Below, one piece after another: positions 33,745 to 45,434 of a stretch of DNA of 64,000 bases (positions are counted from its first letter, which is position 1; each line of letters opens with the position of its first letter). The position numbers and the translations under genes are program-made. Under the pieces are notes generated by a model, which was given only the letters and a program-made list of their open reading frames with translations, was not told where the DNA came from and did not search any database. The stretch is from contig CM027381.1 of assembly GCA_015680905.1 (NCBI GenBank), positions 92,467,501 to 92,531,500 of the forward strand, written 5' to 3'. This stretch comes from Coptis chinensis. Taxonomy: Eukaryota; Streptophyta; Magnoliopsida; Ranunculales; Ranunculaceae.

Positions 33745-35230
33745 GGAGATATAAAAGTGAGGGAGAGAGGGACTTGAGGTTTTTACCGCTTCCCGAGGAG
33801 GGAGAGAGGCTAAAGGGAGGGAAATCTAGAGAATTAAGGAGGAAGGGAAATCTAGAGAAGGGGAATGGAGACGCCTACCGCAGAGAGGAGGAAGATGAGG
33901 GGAGATCTAGAGAAGGGGAGTATGGAGACGTCGGCCGATTAGGAGGAAGAGGAGGGAAGATCTAGAGAAGAGGAGCAGGGGAGACGACGGAGAGGAGGAG
34001 GAGTAGTGATGATGTCCCGGACGAGGAAGAAGAGAGGAGAGATATCTATAGTAGAAGAAGAAGACGATTAGAAAAAAGGAGGCGACGGCCCGGCGATACA
34101 ACGCCGGAGAGGAGGAGTAGGAGATGATGTCTCGAGATAAGAGGAAGAAGGAGGAGATATCTCTAGATAGAAGGGAGAAGACGACTAGAGAGGAGGAGGA
34201 GTAGGAGATGATGTCTGTCTCAGATAAAGGAAGCAAAACCAGGATATCTCTACTGAGAAGAGAGTTTTGATGTCCCGAGATTTAAGAATAGAGGAGATAG
34301 ATGATGTCCGAGGAGATATGAAGAAGGGGAGAGATGAAGGGATAAGGAGAGAAGACGACGACGAGAGGAGGAAAAATGATGAGATAACGAGGAAGAGAGG
34401 AGAGATATCTATAGCAGAGAAGGGAGAAGACGGAGAGAGGAGGAGGAGGAGATGATGTCTCGAGATAAGAGGAAGAGAGAGGAGATATCTATAGCGAGGA
34501 GAGAAGAGGAATGGGAGAACATTTTTTAGATGATGTCTTGAGATAAGGAAGAAGAGGAGGAGATATCTATATCTCAGATTTAGGAGAGGAATGATGCTCG
34601 AGCCAAAGGAGGAGATGGAGGAAAGAAGGAAGGAATGTAGGATAGGAGATGATGTCTTTGAGACGACAATTGGAGGGATGAGGAATAGGAGGGGAGATCT
34701 AGGGAGAGGAGAGAGACGAGTTCGAAGAGGGAGGAGGAGGGGAGATGATGTCCCCGAGATGAGAAAGAAGAGAGGAGGAGATATCTATAGCAGAGAAGGA
34801 AAAAGACGAAGGTCGAGGAGACGACGGCCGGCCGGAGGGATAAGACAACATCCGGAGGAGTAGGGGAGATGATGTCCCGAGATGTGGAGGAAGAGAGGAG
34901 GAGATATCTTTTTGGTTTTGGGAGGAGATGATGGCGGCCATGAACGGGCGGCCAAAGGAGACGACGGTGGTTAGAGGAGACGCATTTTGCAAGGAGACGA
35001 GGGAGAGGAGGAGGAATAGGAGGAGGAATAGGAGGAGAGATCTTGAGAAGAAAGAGTAGGGTGACGACATCCGGGGGAGGAGGAGAAAGAGGAGGAGAAA
35101 CCTAGATAAGAGGAGCCGAATGAGGAGACAACGGAGGAGAATTTTTAGGGACAAACCAAAGGAGATGACATCTGAGAGAGGAGGAGAATCCAAGAGTGAG
35201 ATAGAAAAGAGTGGAGAGAGGAGAGAACTA
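33745..35230 (+). repeat. Purine-rich minisatellite with AGATATCT palindromes
   Basis: Nearly 1.5 kb in which the plus strand is overwhelmingly A and G. Degenerate units of several tens of bases contain GATGATGTCYCGAGATAAGA, GGAAGAGGAGGAGATATCT and ATAGCAGAGAAGGGAGAAGACG. AGATATCT recurs many times, so short palindromes punctuate the purine tract. Open frames on both strands here follow from the composition and low stop density and are not genes. The array starts just after TATAAAAG (33,750). Confidence 0.85.
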
Positions 35231-35689
35231 CGGTGCATTTGATCCCTCGATAAGGGGTAATGAGGGCAACCCAAATGGGTTCAAATTTGATGAAGTCGAT
35301 TAGGTGTATTGTTGCGAAAGATCTAACCAAGTAGTCGAGAATTATAAAAATAAAAAAAAAAATTGTGAAATGGGTTGCAACAATAGGGTTTTTAGCTTGT
35401 CTAGCCAAATTTAGCTTCCCAAAATAAAAAAATCAATCCGTGTTTTCTGTTTTGAAGTGCTAAATGATACGGACGGATAGTTTCTGCCGTCTGTCTATTA
35501 TTTTTTGAAATTTTTTTGGACGGACGACACATTTCTGCCATCCGTCAAAATTTAACACACAAACGATAGAAACTATGTCGTCCGTCTCCCAAATTTATTA
35601 TAACAGCTGCTAGCGAAGGTCTTAACTTTGGCTGAGTTTTTGACTCTTTCCAAATTTAAGACCCTTTTGGCAGTCCTATTAGAATGACA
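35231..35689. other. Short intergenic segment with DNA-transposon-like subterminal motifs
   Basis: From 35,470 to 35,590 the motif GACGGAYGR recurs in both orientations, interleaved with TTTCTGCC (ACGGACGGATAGTTTCTGCC, GGACGGACGACACATTTCTG, CGTCCGTC). This resembles the clustered subterminal repeats of CACTA-type or Mutator-type elements. No matching terminal ends were found. A poly-A-rich stretch lies at 35,345-35,365. Confidence 0.35.
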
Positions 35690-36059
35690 CTAGCTTTCGA
35701 ACCCGTCTTACGAACGGGTGCCGTTATATTAAATTATTATAAAAAATATTAGAAACTATGCATAGCTATGAGATATGAAAATTATATTAATCAGTCATTC
35801 AAATTTCTTGCACCACTCTCTATAAAAAGGAAGCATCAAACCTTGATAAAACTCATCGACTTCTTTTTGTTGTTAGATTTAATAATAGAAGTTTGATTGA
35901 AGTTTTGTGAGAATTTGCAATGTGACGAAGATAATATTGAAGCTACTTGAATAGCAAGACATTCTTAATCATAATAACAAAATTATGATAAACACTACTT
36001 AAAATGCAAAACTATATTTGTTGAGACATTTATTCCCCCTATATATAATACAAACATGT

Positions 36060-38890
36060 TTTAGGGTTATTAGTTCAATGCATTTGCATCAAGTTTATGA
36101 TTTTTCATTAATTATTCTTTGAGGTTAGTTCAATGTAGTATATTGGATTCAATTTCCAATTTCTTATTAATTATTCTTTGAGGTTAGTTCAATGCAGTTG
36201 TATCAAGTTTCCGATTTTTCGTTAATTATTATTTGAGGTTAGTTCAGTGTAATTGCATCCACTTTATAATTTCTCGTTAGTTATTCATTAAGGTTAATTC
36301 AGTACAATTGCATCTAATTTTTTATGTTTTGTTAATTAGTCTTTGAGATTAGTTCAATGTATTTGCATCTAGGTTTCAATCTCCCGTTAATTATTCTTTG
36401 AGATTAATTCAATACATCTGCATCCAGTTTCTAATTTTCTGTTATTTATATTTTGAGGTTAGTTGAATGCAGTTGTATCTAATTTCCAATTCCCGTTATT
36501 TAATTTTTGAGGTTAGTTCAATGCAGTTGTATCCAGCTTCCGATTTCTCGTTAATTATTATTTGTGGTTAGTTCAATACATTTGCATTCAATTTTCAATT
36601 TCATGTTAATTGTTCTTTGAGATAAGTTCAATGCATTTGCATCCAGTTTCTGATTTCCGATTAATTATTCTGTGAGATTAGTTTAATGCATTTTCCAGTT
36701 TCTGATTTCTCGTTTATTATTTAATTTGATAAGATTGCATTTGTATCTAGTTCCCGATTTCCAGTTAATTATTATTTGAGGTTAGTTCAATGAATTTGCA
36801 TTCAGTTTCTGATTTTTCGTTAATTATTTCTTGAGGTTAGTTCAATGTATTTGCATCCAATTTATTATTTATGCTTTGAGGTTAGTTCAATACAATTACA
36901 TCCGGTTTCTGATTTTTCGTTAACTATTCTTTGAGGTTATTTCCATGCATATTTGCATTTAATTTCTGATTCCCACCAATTATTCTATTAGGTTAGTTCA
37001 ATGCAGTTACATTCGGTTTTTGATTTTCTGTTAATTATTTTTTGAGTTTAATTCAATGTATTTGCATCCAGTTTTTGGTTTCCCATTAATTATTATTTGA
37101 GGTTTGTTTAATATATTTGCATACCATTTAAGATTTCTCATTAAATATTTTTCAAGAATTTGCATCCAATTTCTAATTTTCCGTTAGTTATTCTCTGACG
37201 TTAGTTTAATGCAATTGCATCCAGTTTTCGATTTCTAGTTAATTACTTTTTGAGTTTAGTTTATTGCATTTGCATAAAATTTTCTATTTCCCGTTAATTA
37301 CTTTTTTAGCTTAGTTATGTATTTGAATCTAGTTTTCGATTTCCTTTTAATTATCCAATGTGGTGTGTAATACAAACTTTTATTGATCCATATGTAGTGT
37401 CCTTGCAAATATGACATAAAAAATAAATTATGTTTGATTTACTATATTGGATCATCAAAGATTATCCAGTTCCCGATTTACCGTTAATTATTCTTTAAAT
37501 TATGCATGACTTATTATGTGAAATCTACAAAGATTATCTACGAACGGGTGTTGTTATATTAATTATTCTAAAAAATATTTGCAAATATGCATAACTATTA
37601 TATATTAATATTGTATTGGTCACTCATCCAAAAATTTTATAATGTGAAAATCTCACTCTCTATTAAAGAAAAACTCACATTTGATCAAATCCTTCAACTT
37701 CATTTGGTTGTTTAATAATAGAAGTTTGACTGGAGTTTTGTGAGATTGCCTAATAAGGCGAAGTTCGTATATATTGAAGCTACTTGAATAGCAAAGACTT
37801 ACCAATCATACAAAAAGAGATAAGATAAACACAATTTTAAATGCAAAACACAACATATAATCCAACTATGTTTTGAGGTTAGTTCAATGCATTTGCATTC
37901 AGTTTCTGATTTTCCATTATTTAAATTTTGAGGTTAGTTCAATGCAGTTGAATCCAATTTCCGATTCCCGTTATTTTTTTTAGGTTAGTACGTTCAATAC
38001 GGTTGCATCTAATTTCAGATTTCTCGTTAATTATTTGTGGTTAGTTCAATACATTTGCATCCAATTTTCAATTTCATGTTAATTGTTCTTTGAGATAAGT
38101 TCAATGCATTTGCATCCAGTTTCTGATTTCCGATTAATTATTCTATGAGATTAGTTTAATGCATTTGCATACAGTTTTTGATTTCTCGTTTATTATTTGA
38201 TAAGGTTGCATTTGCATCTAGCTTCCGATTTCATGTTAATTATTGTTTGAGGTTAATTCAATGAATTTGCATCCAGTTTCCAATTTCCCATTAAGTATTT
38301 CTTGAGGTTAGTTCAATGCATTTGCATCCAGTTTATTTTTTAGGATTAGTTCAGTGCAATTGCATCCGATTTCTGATTTCCGTTAATTATTCTTTAAGAT
38401 TAGTTCAACGCATTTGTATCATGTTTCCAATTTATAATTAATTTTTATTTGAGGTTAGTTCAATGCAGTTGTATCCAGTTTTCGATTTTCCGTTAATTTA
38501 ATCTTTGAGGGTTAGTTCAATGCATTTGCATCCAGTTTCTGATTTCCCGACAATTATTTTTTGATATTAGTTTGATGTATTTGCTTCCAAGTTTTGATTT
38601 TCCGTTAATTATTCTTTGAGGTTAGTTTAATGCAGTTGTATCCATATTCCGATTTTCTATTAATTATTTTTTAAGATTAGTTTAATGCTTGCATTTACAT
38701 CTAGTTTTCGATTTCTCGTTAAATATTATCTGAGGTTAGTTCGATGGATGATATTCCGATTTTCTATTAATTATTTTTTAAGATTAGTTTAATGCTTGCA
38801 TTTACATCCAGTTTTCGATTTCTCGTTAAATATTATCTGAGGTTAGTTCGATGCATTTGCATCCAGTTTTCGGTTCCTCATTAATTGTTC
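36060..38890. repeat. 55-bp minisatellite array 2
   Basis: Same unit as array 1, with a spacer at about 37,350-37,870 that matches array 1's spacer (AACGGGTGTTGTTATATT again). Array and spacer are collinear with 16,860-19,735, so the two regions descend from one ancestral element. Near the end, a 107-bp block is duplicated in tandem (38,644 and 38,751) with almost no differences. Array 1 has only one copy, so this is a recent local change. Confidence 0.9.
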
Positions 38891-38916
38891 TTTGACGTTA
38901 GTTTTTTTTTTTTTTT

Positions 38917-39029
38917 GGTTGGCAAGCCTGTTTTTAAATGAGACCAGTAACTCTTTTATGCTGGCGGGGTTCGAGCCCCAGACCTTAGTATCATCACCCA
39001 AAGGTTTTACCGACTTTGCTATCGGCACC
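38917..39029 (-). repeat. tRNA-derived SINE body
   Basis: The minus strand begins GGTGCCGATAGCAAAGTCGG and includes a B-box-like GGGGCTCGAACCCC. It continues CCGCCAGCATAAAAGAGTTA and ends GGCTTGCCAACC with an A-tail. The body matches 11,880-11,980. Confidence 0.75.
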
Positions 39030-39036
39030 AAAAGTA

Positions 39037-39108
39037 AGGGCCCAACCGGGTTCGAACCGGTGACCTCTTGATTTGCAGTCAAATGCTCTACCACTGAGCT
39101 ATGGACCC
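39037..39108 (-). tRNA. tRNA-Cys (anticodon GCA)
   Basis: The 72-base sequence folds perfectly. The acceptor stem is GGGTCCA/TGGGCCC (one G-U). The D stem is GCTC/GAGC with loop AGTGGTA. The anticodon stem is TTTGA/TCAAG with loop CTGCAAA (anticodon GCA). The T stem is ACCGG/CCGGT with loop TTCGAAC. The discriminator base is U, as in tRNA-Cys. There is no intron and no encoded CCA. TTTT (39,033-39,030) follows four bases after the 3' end, as a Pol III terminator. A and B boxes are intact. It lies inside a retroposed unit, so expression is uncertain although the sequence is fully functional in form. Confidence 0.95.
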
Positions 39109-39474
39109 TTGTTATTTTGACGTTAGTTTCATTTAGTATTATATATGTTTTAAAATATTTGTCATTATTGCTTTGCCGTTATTTTTTTTTATTATATATT
39201 TTGTGATGTTATTTTTTGTATAATTTAATTTTCCACATGTAATTTGTTTTGGTTTGGTATATAATTTATTTAAGCCCAACGTTCACTTTAACTGAATCTC
39301 ATTATTTCGCAGAATTATCTTCCCAAATGAACTGAAATTTTGGGAAGATAATCATTATAGTGAATGGTTCATAACCACAAAAAATTAGGTTTGAATTCAT
39401 TTTGTAGGTGAAATTTTACGTACGTACTTATTTTAAGTTAACTTAAGTAGTTACTTTTGAAAATTTATAAATTT

Positions 39475-40320
39475 AATTGGAATATGTCATAATTATTGTG
39501 ATTTTTGGAATCCTTAACTATGAATAAATGTTTAAATCTCATTGTGAATGGCGCATCAAATCAAAAGGGTTTTAGGAAAATCATTTTCGGTGGAAACTAT
39601 TGTTTTTAGCAATTTAGTTTTTTGTCTCATATTTTTTTTAAGAATTAGCTATATTGTTTAGGAAAAATTGGAGACTTTTCTAGATGAGATTATTTTTTCG
39701 TAATTAGTTATAGTGTTTTGGAAAAATTAGAGACTCTGAAACTTTAGATGAGATTGTTTTTTATAAGTAGTAATAGAGTTTAGAAAAAAATGAAGTCCCT
39801 GCGAGTGTTCCAAAAAATAGATTGGTGAGGGTATAACTATAATATATATCTAAGGAATTGGAATATGTCGTAATTATTGTGGTCGTAAATTGTGATTTTT
39901 TTAATTCTTAACTGAATAAATGTCTAAAAACAAACCTTGTAGTGAATCATGGAATTGCAGTTTCAACTTCTTCCCAGTTATAAACACAGTATGAACAAAA
40001 GATCTTGGGCCAAACTCCGGTTTCTACATACTTCCAAAACTCCCATTCTCCATCTTGAAAACAACCCACTTGTTTAATAACAATTCAATTTTTAAGTCTT
40101 TTAAAATTTTGTTTTTAGCAATTCAATTTTTGTCTCCTATTTTTTTTTTTATTAGCTATATTGTTTATGAAAAGTTGGAGATTCTGTGAAACTCTAGATG
40201 GAATTGTTTTTTTAATTAGCTATAGTGTTTAGGAAAAGTTGGATAGCGAGTCTATGAAACTCAGAGTTTAGGAAAAACTGGAGTTTCTATGAGGGTATAA
40301 CTATAATATATATCTAAGGA
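39475..40320. repeat. Tandem duplication of the element A 5' region
   Basis: AATTGGAATATGTC starts units at 39,475 and 39,856; both end GGTATAACTATAATATATAT then CTAAGGA. The second unit has an extra segment. It gives the element two possible 5' ends. Confidence 0.7.
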
Positions 40321-40435
40321 TAAAGATAAATATTTGTTTCCTATTTTATCTCATACTTTTTCTTAATTAGCCATGACACGTGGACACCCTAGAAACGCTT
40401 CCTCAATTGAAGAGAATAGAGCTATAATATATATA

Positions 40436-43400
40436 CTAGCTTTCGAACCCGTCCTACGAACGGGTGTCATTATATTAAATTATTCTTAAAAACATTAATA
40501 TTGTGCAAAACAATGAAATATGAATATTATATTGATCACTTATTTAAATTTCTTGCAACGTGAATAAAAACCCCACAGTTTGAGAATGCCTACATAAAGC
40601 CAAAAAGATATTGAAGCTACTTGAATAGAAAGACATTCCTATTATACGAAAAGATAGATGATAAACACCACTTTAATTGCAAAATTATATTTGTCGAGAT
40701 ATTCTTACTACATATAATACAATTATGTTTTGAGGTTAGTTCGACGCATTTGCATATAGTTTCAAATTTACCGTTGAGTTTAGTTAAATGCAATTGCATC
40801 TAGTTTTCGATTTTCCGTTAATTATTCTTTGAGGTTAGTTCAATACATTTGCATCTAGCTTCCGATTTGCTATTAAATATTCTTTAGGTTATTTCAATGC
40901 AATTGTATACAGTTTTTGAATTCCTGTGAATTATTCTTTGAGGTTAGTTCAATGTATTTGCATATAATTAGTTTCTGATTTCATATTAATTATCCAAAGT
41001 GGTGTGTAATACCAACTTTTATTGATCATTATGTAATGTCCTTGCAAACATGACATAAAAGTAATTATATATGATACATTATATGGGGTCATCAAAGATT
41101 ATCAAGTTTTTAATTTCTCGTTAGTTAATTATTCTTTAAGGATAGTTATTCAATGCATTTACATCAAGTTTCCGATTTTCCGTTAATTATTCTTTGAAGT
41201 TAGTTCGATGCATTTGCATTTAGTTTATGATTTCCTAGTTAATTATTTTTTGAGATTAGTTATAGTTTCCGATTTCCTGTTAATTATTCTTTGAGGTTAG
41301 TCCAATACATTTGCACCCAGTTTCTGATTTTTCATTAATTATTTTATGAGGTTAATTACTTCAATGCAGTTGCATCCGGTTTCTGATTTCTCCGTTAATT
41401 ATTTTTTTAGGCTAGTTCAATACAGTTGCATCCAGTTTCTCATTTCTCGTTAATTATTCTTTGAGGCTTACGATTTTTTGTTAATTATTTTTTAAGGTTA
41501 GTTCGATGCAGTTGCATTCAGTTTCCAATTTTCTGTTAACTATTTGTTGAGGTTATTTTTATACAATTGCGTCCAGTTACCGATTTTTTTGTTAACTATT
41601 TTTTAAGGTTACTTCAATGCATTTGCATCCAGTTTCCGATTTTCCGTTAATTAGTCTTTGAGTTTAGTTCAATGCATTTGCATTCAATTTTTTATTTCCC
41701 GTTAATTAGTCTTTGAGGATAGCTTAATGCTGTTGCATCCAGTTTTCAATTTCTTGTTAATTATTCTTTGAGGTTAGTTTCATGCATTTGCATCTAGTGT
41801 CTTATTTTCCGTTAATTATTTTTTTGAGCTTAGTTCAATGTAGTTGCATCTAATTTCCGATTTCCTGATAATTATTCTCTGAGGCTAGTTCAATGTTTTT
41901 GCATCCCGGTGCCGATTTCCTTTTAATTATTCTTTTACATTAATTCGATGCATTTGCATCCAATTTTCGATTTCTCGTTAGTTCTTCTTTGAGGTCAGTT
42001 CAATGTAGTTGCATTTAGTTTTCGATTTCCCATTAATTATTCTTTAAGATTAGATCAATGCATGCATTTGCATCCAGTTTCAAACTTCTTGTTAATTATT
42101 CTTTGAGGTTAGTTTAATGCATTTGTATCAAGTTTATAATTTTCCATTCATTATTCTTTGAGGTTAGTTCAATGCATTTGCATTTGCATCCCGTTTCCAA
42201 TTTCCTGTTAATTATTATTTGAGATTAGTTAAATGCATTTGCCTCAAGTTGCTAATTTCCAGTTAATTATTCCTTGAGGTTAACTCGATGCATTTGCATC
42301 AAGTTTCCGATTCTTTGAGGTTAGTTCAACGCATTTGCATCCAATTTCTGATTTTCATTAATTATTCTATGGAGTTACTTCAATGCAGTTGTATCCGATT
42401 TTCGATCCCCACCCTTTTTTAAGGTTAGTTCAATGTATTTGCCTCCAGTTTCTAATTTTCCAATTAATAATTCTTTGAGGTTAGTTCAATGCATTTGTAT
42501 TTAGTTTTTTATTTCTCGTTAATTATTCTCCGAGGTTAAGTTTATGATTTCCCGTTAATCATTTTTTGAAGTTAGTTCGATGCATTTGGATCTAGTTTCC
42601 GATTTCTTGTTAATTATTCTTTGAGGTTACTTCCATGCAGTTGCGTCCAGTTTTTTATTTTATGTTAATTATTTTTTTAGGTTAGTTCAAAGCATTTGCA
42701 TTTAGTTTCCAATTTTCCATTAAATATTTTTTTAGGTTAGTTAAATGCATTAGCATCTAGTTTCTAATTTTCCGTTAATTATTCTTTGAGGTTGGTTTAA
42801 TGCATTTGTGTCCAAATTCTGATTTCCTGATAATTATTCTTTGATGTTAGTTCTATGCAGTTTCTAATTTCCCGTTAATTATTCTTTGAGGTTGGTTCAT
42901 TACATTTGCATACTATTTTCGGTTTCTAGTTAATTATTCTTTGAGGTTAGTTCGATGCAGTTGCATCCGTCTAGTTTTCAATTTCCCGTTAATTATTCTT
43001 TGAGGTTAGTTCATTGCCGTTTATTCAAGTTTCCGATTTTTTGCTAATTATTTTTTAGGTTAGTTTGATGTTGCATCCAGTTTCTAATTTCCCATTAATT
43101 ATAATTTGAGATTAGTTTAATGCAGTTGCATACAACTTCTGATTTCCTGTTAATTATTATTTCGGAATAGTTCAATAATACACTTGCAAACTGTTTTCGA
43201 TTTCATGTTAATTATTCTTTAAAGGAATTGAGGCTAGTTCAATGCATTTGCATCCAGTTTCCGATTTCCCGTTTATTATTCTTTTAGGCTAGTTTAATAC
43301 ATTTGCATCCAGTTTTTGATTTTCCGTTAATTATTCTTTGAGGTTAGTTCAATGCTGTTGTATCGAGTTTCTGATTTTCCGTTAATTATTCTTTGATGTT

Positions 43401-45434
43401 AGTTTGATTAATTTGCATCCAGTTTCCAGTTTCTAATTTTTTATTAATTATTATTTGTTGTTAGTTTAATGCAGTTGCCTCCAGTTTTCGATTTCCCGTT
43501 AATTATTCTTTGAGGTTAGTCCAATTCATTTGCATCCAGTTTTCAATTTCCAATTTTCCGTTAATTATTCATTGTAGTTAGTTCGATGTATTTGCATCCA
43601 GTTTTTGATTTCACGCTAATTATTCTTTGAGGTTAGTTCGATGCATTTGCATTCAGTTTCCGATTTTACGTTAATTATTCTGTGAGGTTTGCTATATATA
43701 CATGATTCACTGTGTGGGATCATCAGAGAATTCTAACTGCATTTGTTTTTAAAAAAAATTGTAATTGATTGCTATGAATATAACTAAGAATTGACTGCAT
43801 TAGATATTTTTTATTTAATGGTTAAAAGGGATAATTCTTACAATATACATAGTTGAATATTTTCCTCAAAGTAGATAATAAATCCATCAAATAGCAATGG
43901 TGAATTTTGAATGCTCTTGGTAAAATCTAGACCAATTGAGACAGAGTACATGGATCATGAGTTTAGGTTAGAATGCAAATCAAATATTGGTACGGTAAAA
44001 TAGTGGAGTCAACTCTTAAGCAAGGGAAATCCCAATTTCATTTTGGGTTTTGAATGCACAATAGTAACACAATACATGTAGATAAAAATTGTTTCGTGTC
44101 CCTCCTTCTCAAGCAACTTTGCATTGAGATTTACTCTGTTGCCAGTCTTAGTAACCGTGACATCTTTCTTAATGAATCCCTTGTGAACGAAATAAGTAGT
44201 AATAACTTCTTCTTTGTGTTATCTTGATTTTGCTGGATTTTTCATTTACCTACATCATGTTTAAAAGTTTAATATAAGTATACAACATACATCTTACCCC
44301 ATACTTAAAACTCGTCTCAAGTCAACTGATTTCCTTTTTCTTTTTGCCTCCTTCCATTTCCTATTAAACTAAACTATATGGAGTCTACACTCTAGATATA
44401 GTAGTGCATATGAAAATAGAAATTGAGAATGAGTCACCTGTTAGCGTCTAACAAATCCTACCTATACACTTATCCATAGCCTATATTTCTTTTGGTCCTA
44501 CATCTTATTTGTGGTTTGCGTGTCCCTTGTAGACCAATTTCCTAAAACATAAACCTATATATATGTTTTGAGAGTGTTTACTACCACAATGTTTTTTTTT
44601 CTCTAGTGATTATTTACTACTAAATACTTTACAGATTCTACATAATTACCTAACTGGTCTATAATGCATCCAACTATCCATTTAATAAAAGAGCTCAAGA
44701 ATATGTAACGATCCAAATTGTGATTAAACGTCAACTCTTTAAGCAAGTTGATTGAAAGTTGCTGACAAAAAATGACGTTGGATAAAAATTAAGATTGATG
44801 TATAAACTATCAACCAGAATCATCAAAACATGTTAAGAGTTAGCAACGCATTTACAATTTCAGATTCCACTACTTCTTTTAATAACTTGTAACTTTAAAG
44901 CACGTAAGAAGCGGAAGTCACTCTACTGCTCCCATAAGTGTAGTTTGATTTGAAATGTCGCAACGTTGGAGAAGAAGGTAACCATCCAAAATTTGTAATT
45001 ACAAACAATAATCATAGTCCCATAGATAATTTGATAAAGGAAAGCTTCACCATATATCAAGTTCTCCGAAGACACAAACACATGAAGAAGCTCGAGCTAT
45101 ATACGATCTGATCTGATATCTTAACCAAACTTGCTAAATTTTGTTTATTTATTTTTTTTACTTTTTCGTTATTGAATAATGATGGAAGTATATTGACTCC
45201 TCTTGGTGAGGTTTAAGAGAACTTGGTAATAGGGAGAATAATGATAGAAGTATATTGACTTCTCTTGGTGAGGTTAAAGAGAACTTGGTAATAGGGAGAA
45301 GCTTTCCTTTCTAGTTTGAGACAACGCAAGGTTTTTCCTAAAATTTGTAATTAGTTTAAGTGTTGTGAAAATATTAGAGTCTCTGTGAAGACTCTAAAAA
45401 ATAGAGCCAAGAGGGTATAACTATAATATATATC
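40436..45434 (-). mobile_element. Helitron-like element C, non-autonomous, with minisatellite
   Basis: The 3' end on the minus strand shows a stem ACCCGT...ACGGGT (40,465-40,447), then TCGAAAG, CTAG (40,439-40,436) and T, nearly identical to element A. The 5' end lies near ATATATATTATAGTTATACC at about 45,434, but a strict TC start is not seen. A 115-base gap separates it from element A, and a TATATATATTATAGCTC block directly abuts its CTAG end, so a third 5' end-like sequence lies head-to-tail at this junction. No protein coding. Confidence 0.6.
40730..43690. repeat. 55-bp minisatellite array 3
   Basis: Same unit as arrays 1 and 2 but with more uniform spacing; a short spacer lies at about 40,975-41,150. 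It is not collinear with the other two arrays in its internal landmarks, so it is a separate expansion. Confidence 0.9.

Larger units (their letters stand above)
38905..39115 (-). mobile_element. Composite retroposon: intact tRNA-Cys head joined to a SINE body
   Basis: The 14-mer TTTGACGTTAGTTT flanks the segment on both sides (38,891-38,904 and 39,116-39,129). Reading the minus strand, the order is a 7-base leader (ATAACAA), a complete tRNA-Cys, ACTTTT, the SINE body, and a poly-A tail. The homologous position in element D (19,741-19,752) carries a single TGTCGTTAGTTT with no insert, an empty site. The features expected of target-primed retroposition of a Pol III transcript are all present. 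Confidence 0.8.
35690..40320 (-). mobile_element. Helitron-like element A, non-autonomous, with minisatellite
   Basis: The 3' end on the minus strand has a stem ACCCGT...ACGGGT (35,719-35,701), then TCGAAAG and CTAG at 35,693-35,690, followed by T. The 5' end is placed at TCCTTAGATATATATTATAG starting at 40,320 and preceded by A; the same terminus also occurs at 39,856 because the 5' region is duplicated. It contains minisatellite array 2 and the tRNA-Cys/SINE insertion. No transposase is encoded. It shares array and flanks with element D and termini with element C. Confidence 0.65.

Noticed and set aside
33774-34863. Several open frames on the purine-rich strand and its complement.
   Set aside because: They arise from low stop density in GA-rich or CT-rich DNA and translate to Glu/Arg/Gly or Ser/Leu runs with no domain.
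16860-43690. The regular 55-bp repeats could suggest a CRISPR array.
   Set aside because: Units abut with no unique spacers, vary by indels, and lie in a plant nuclear genome inside Helitron-like elements. They are minisatellites.
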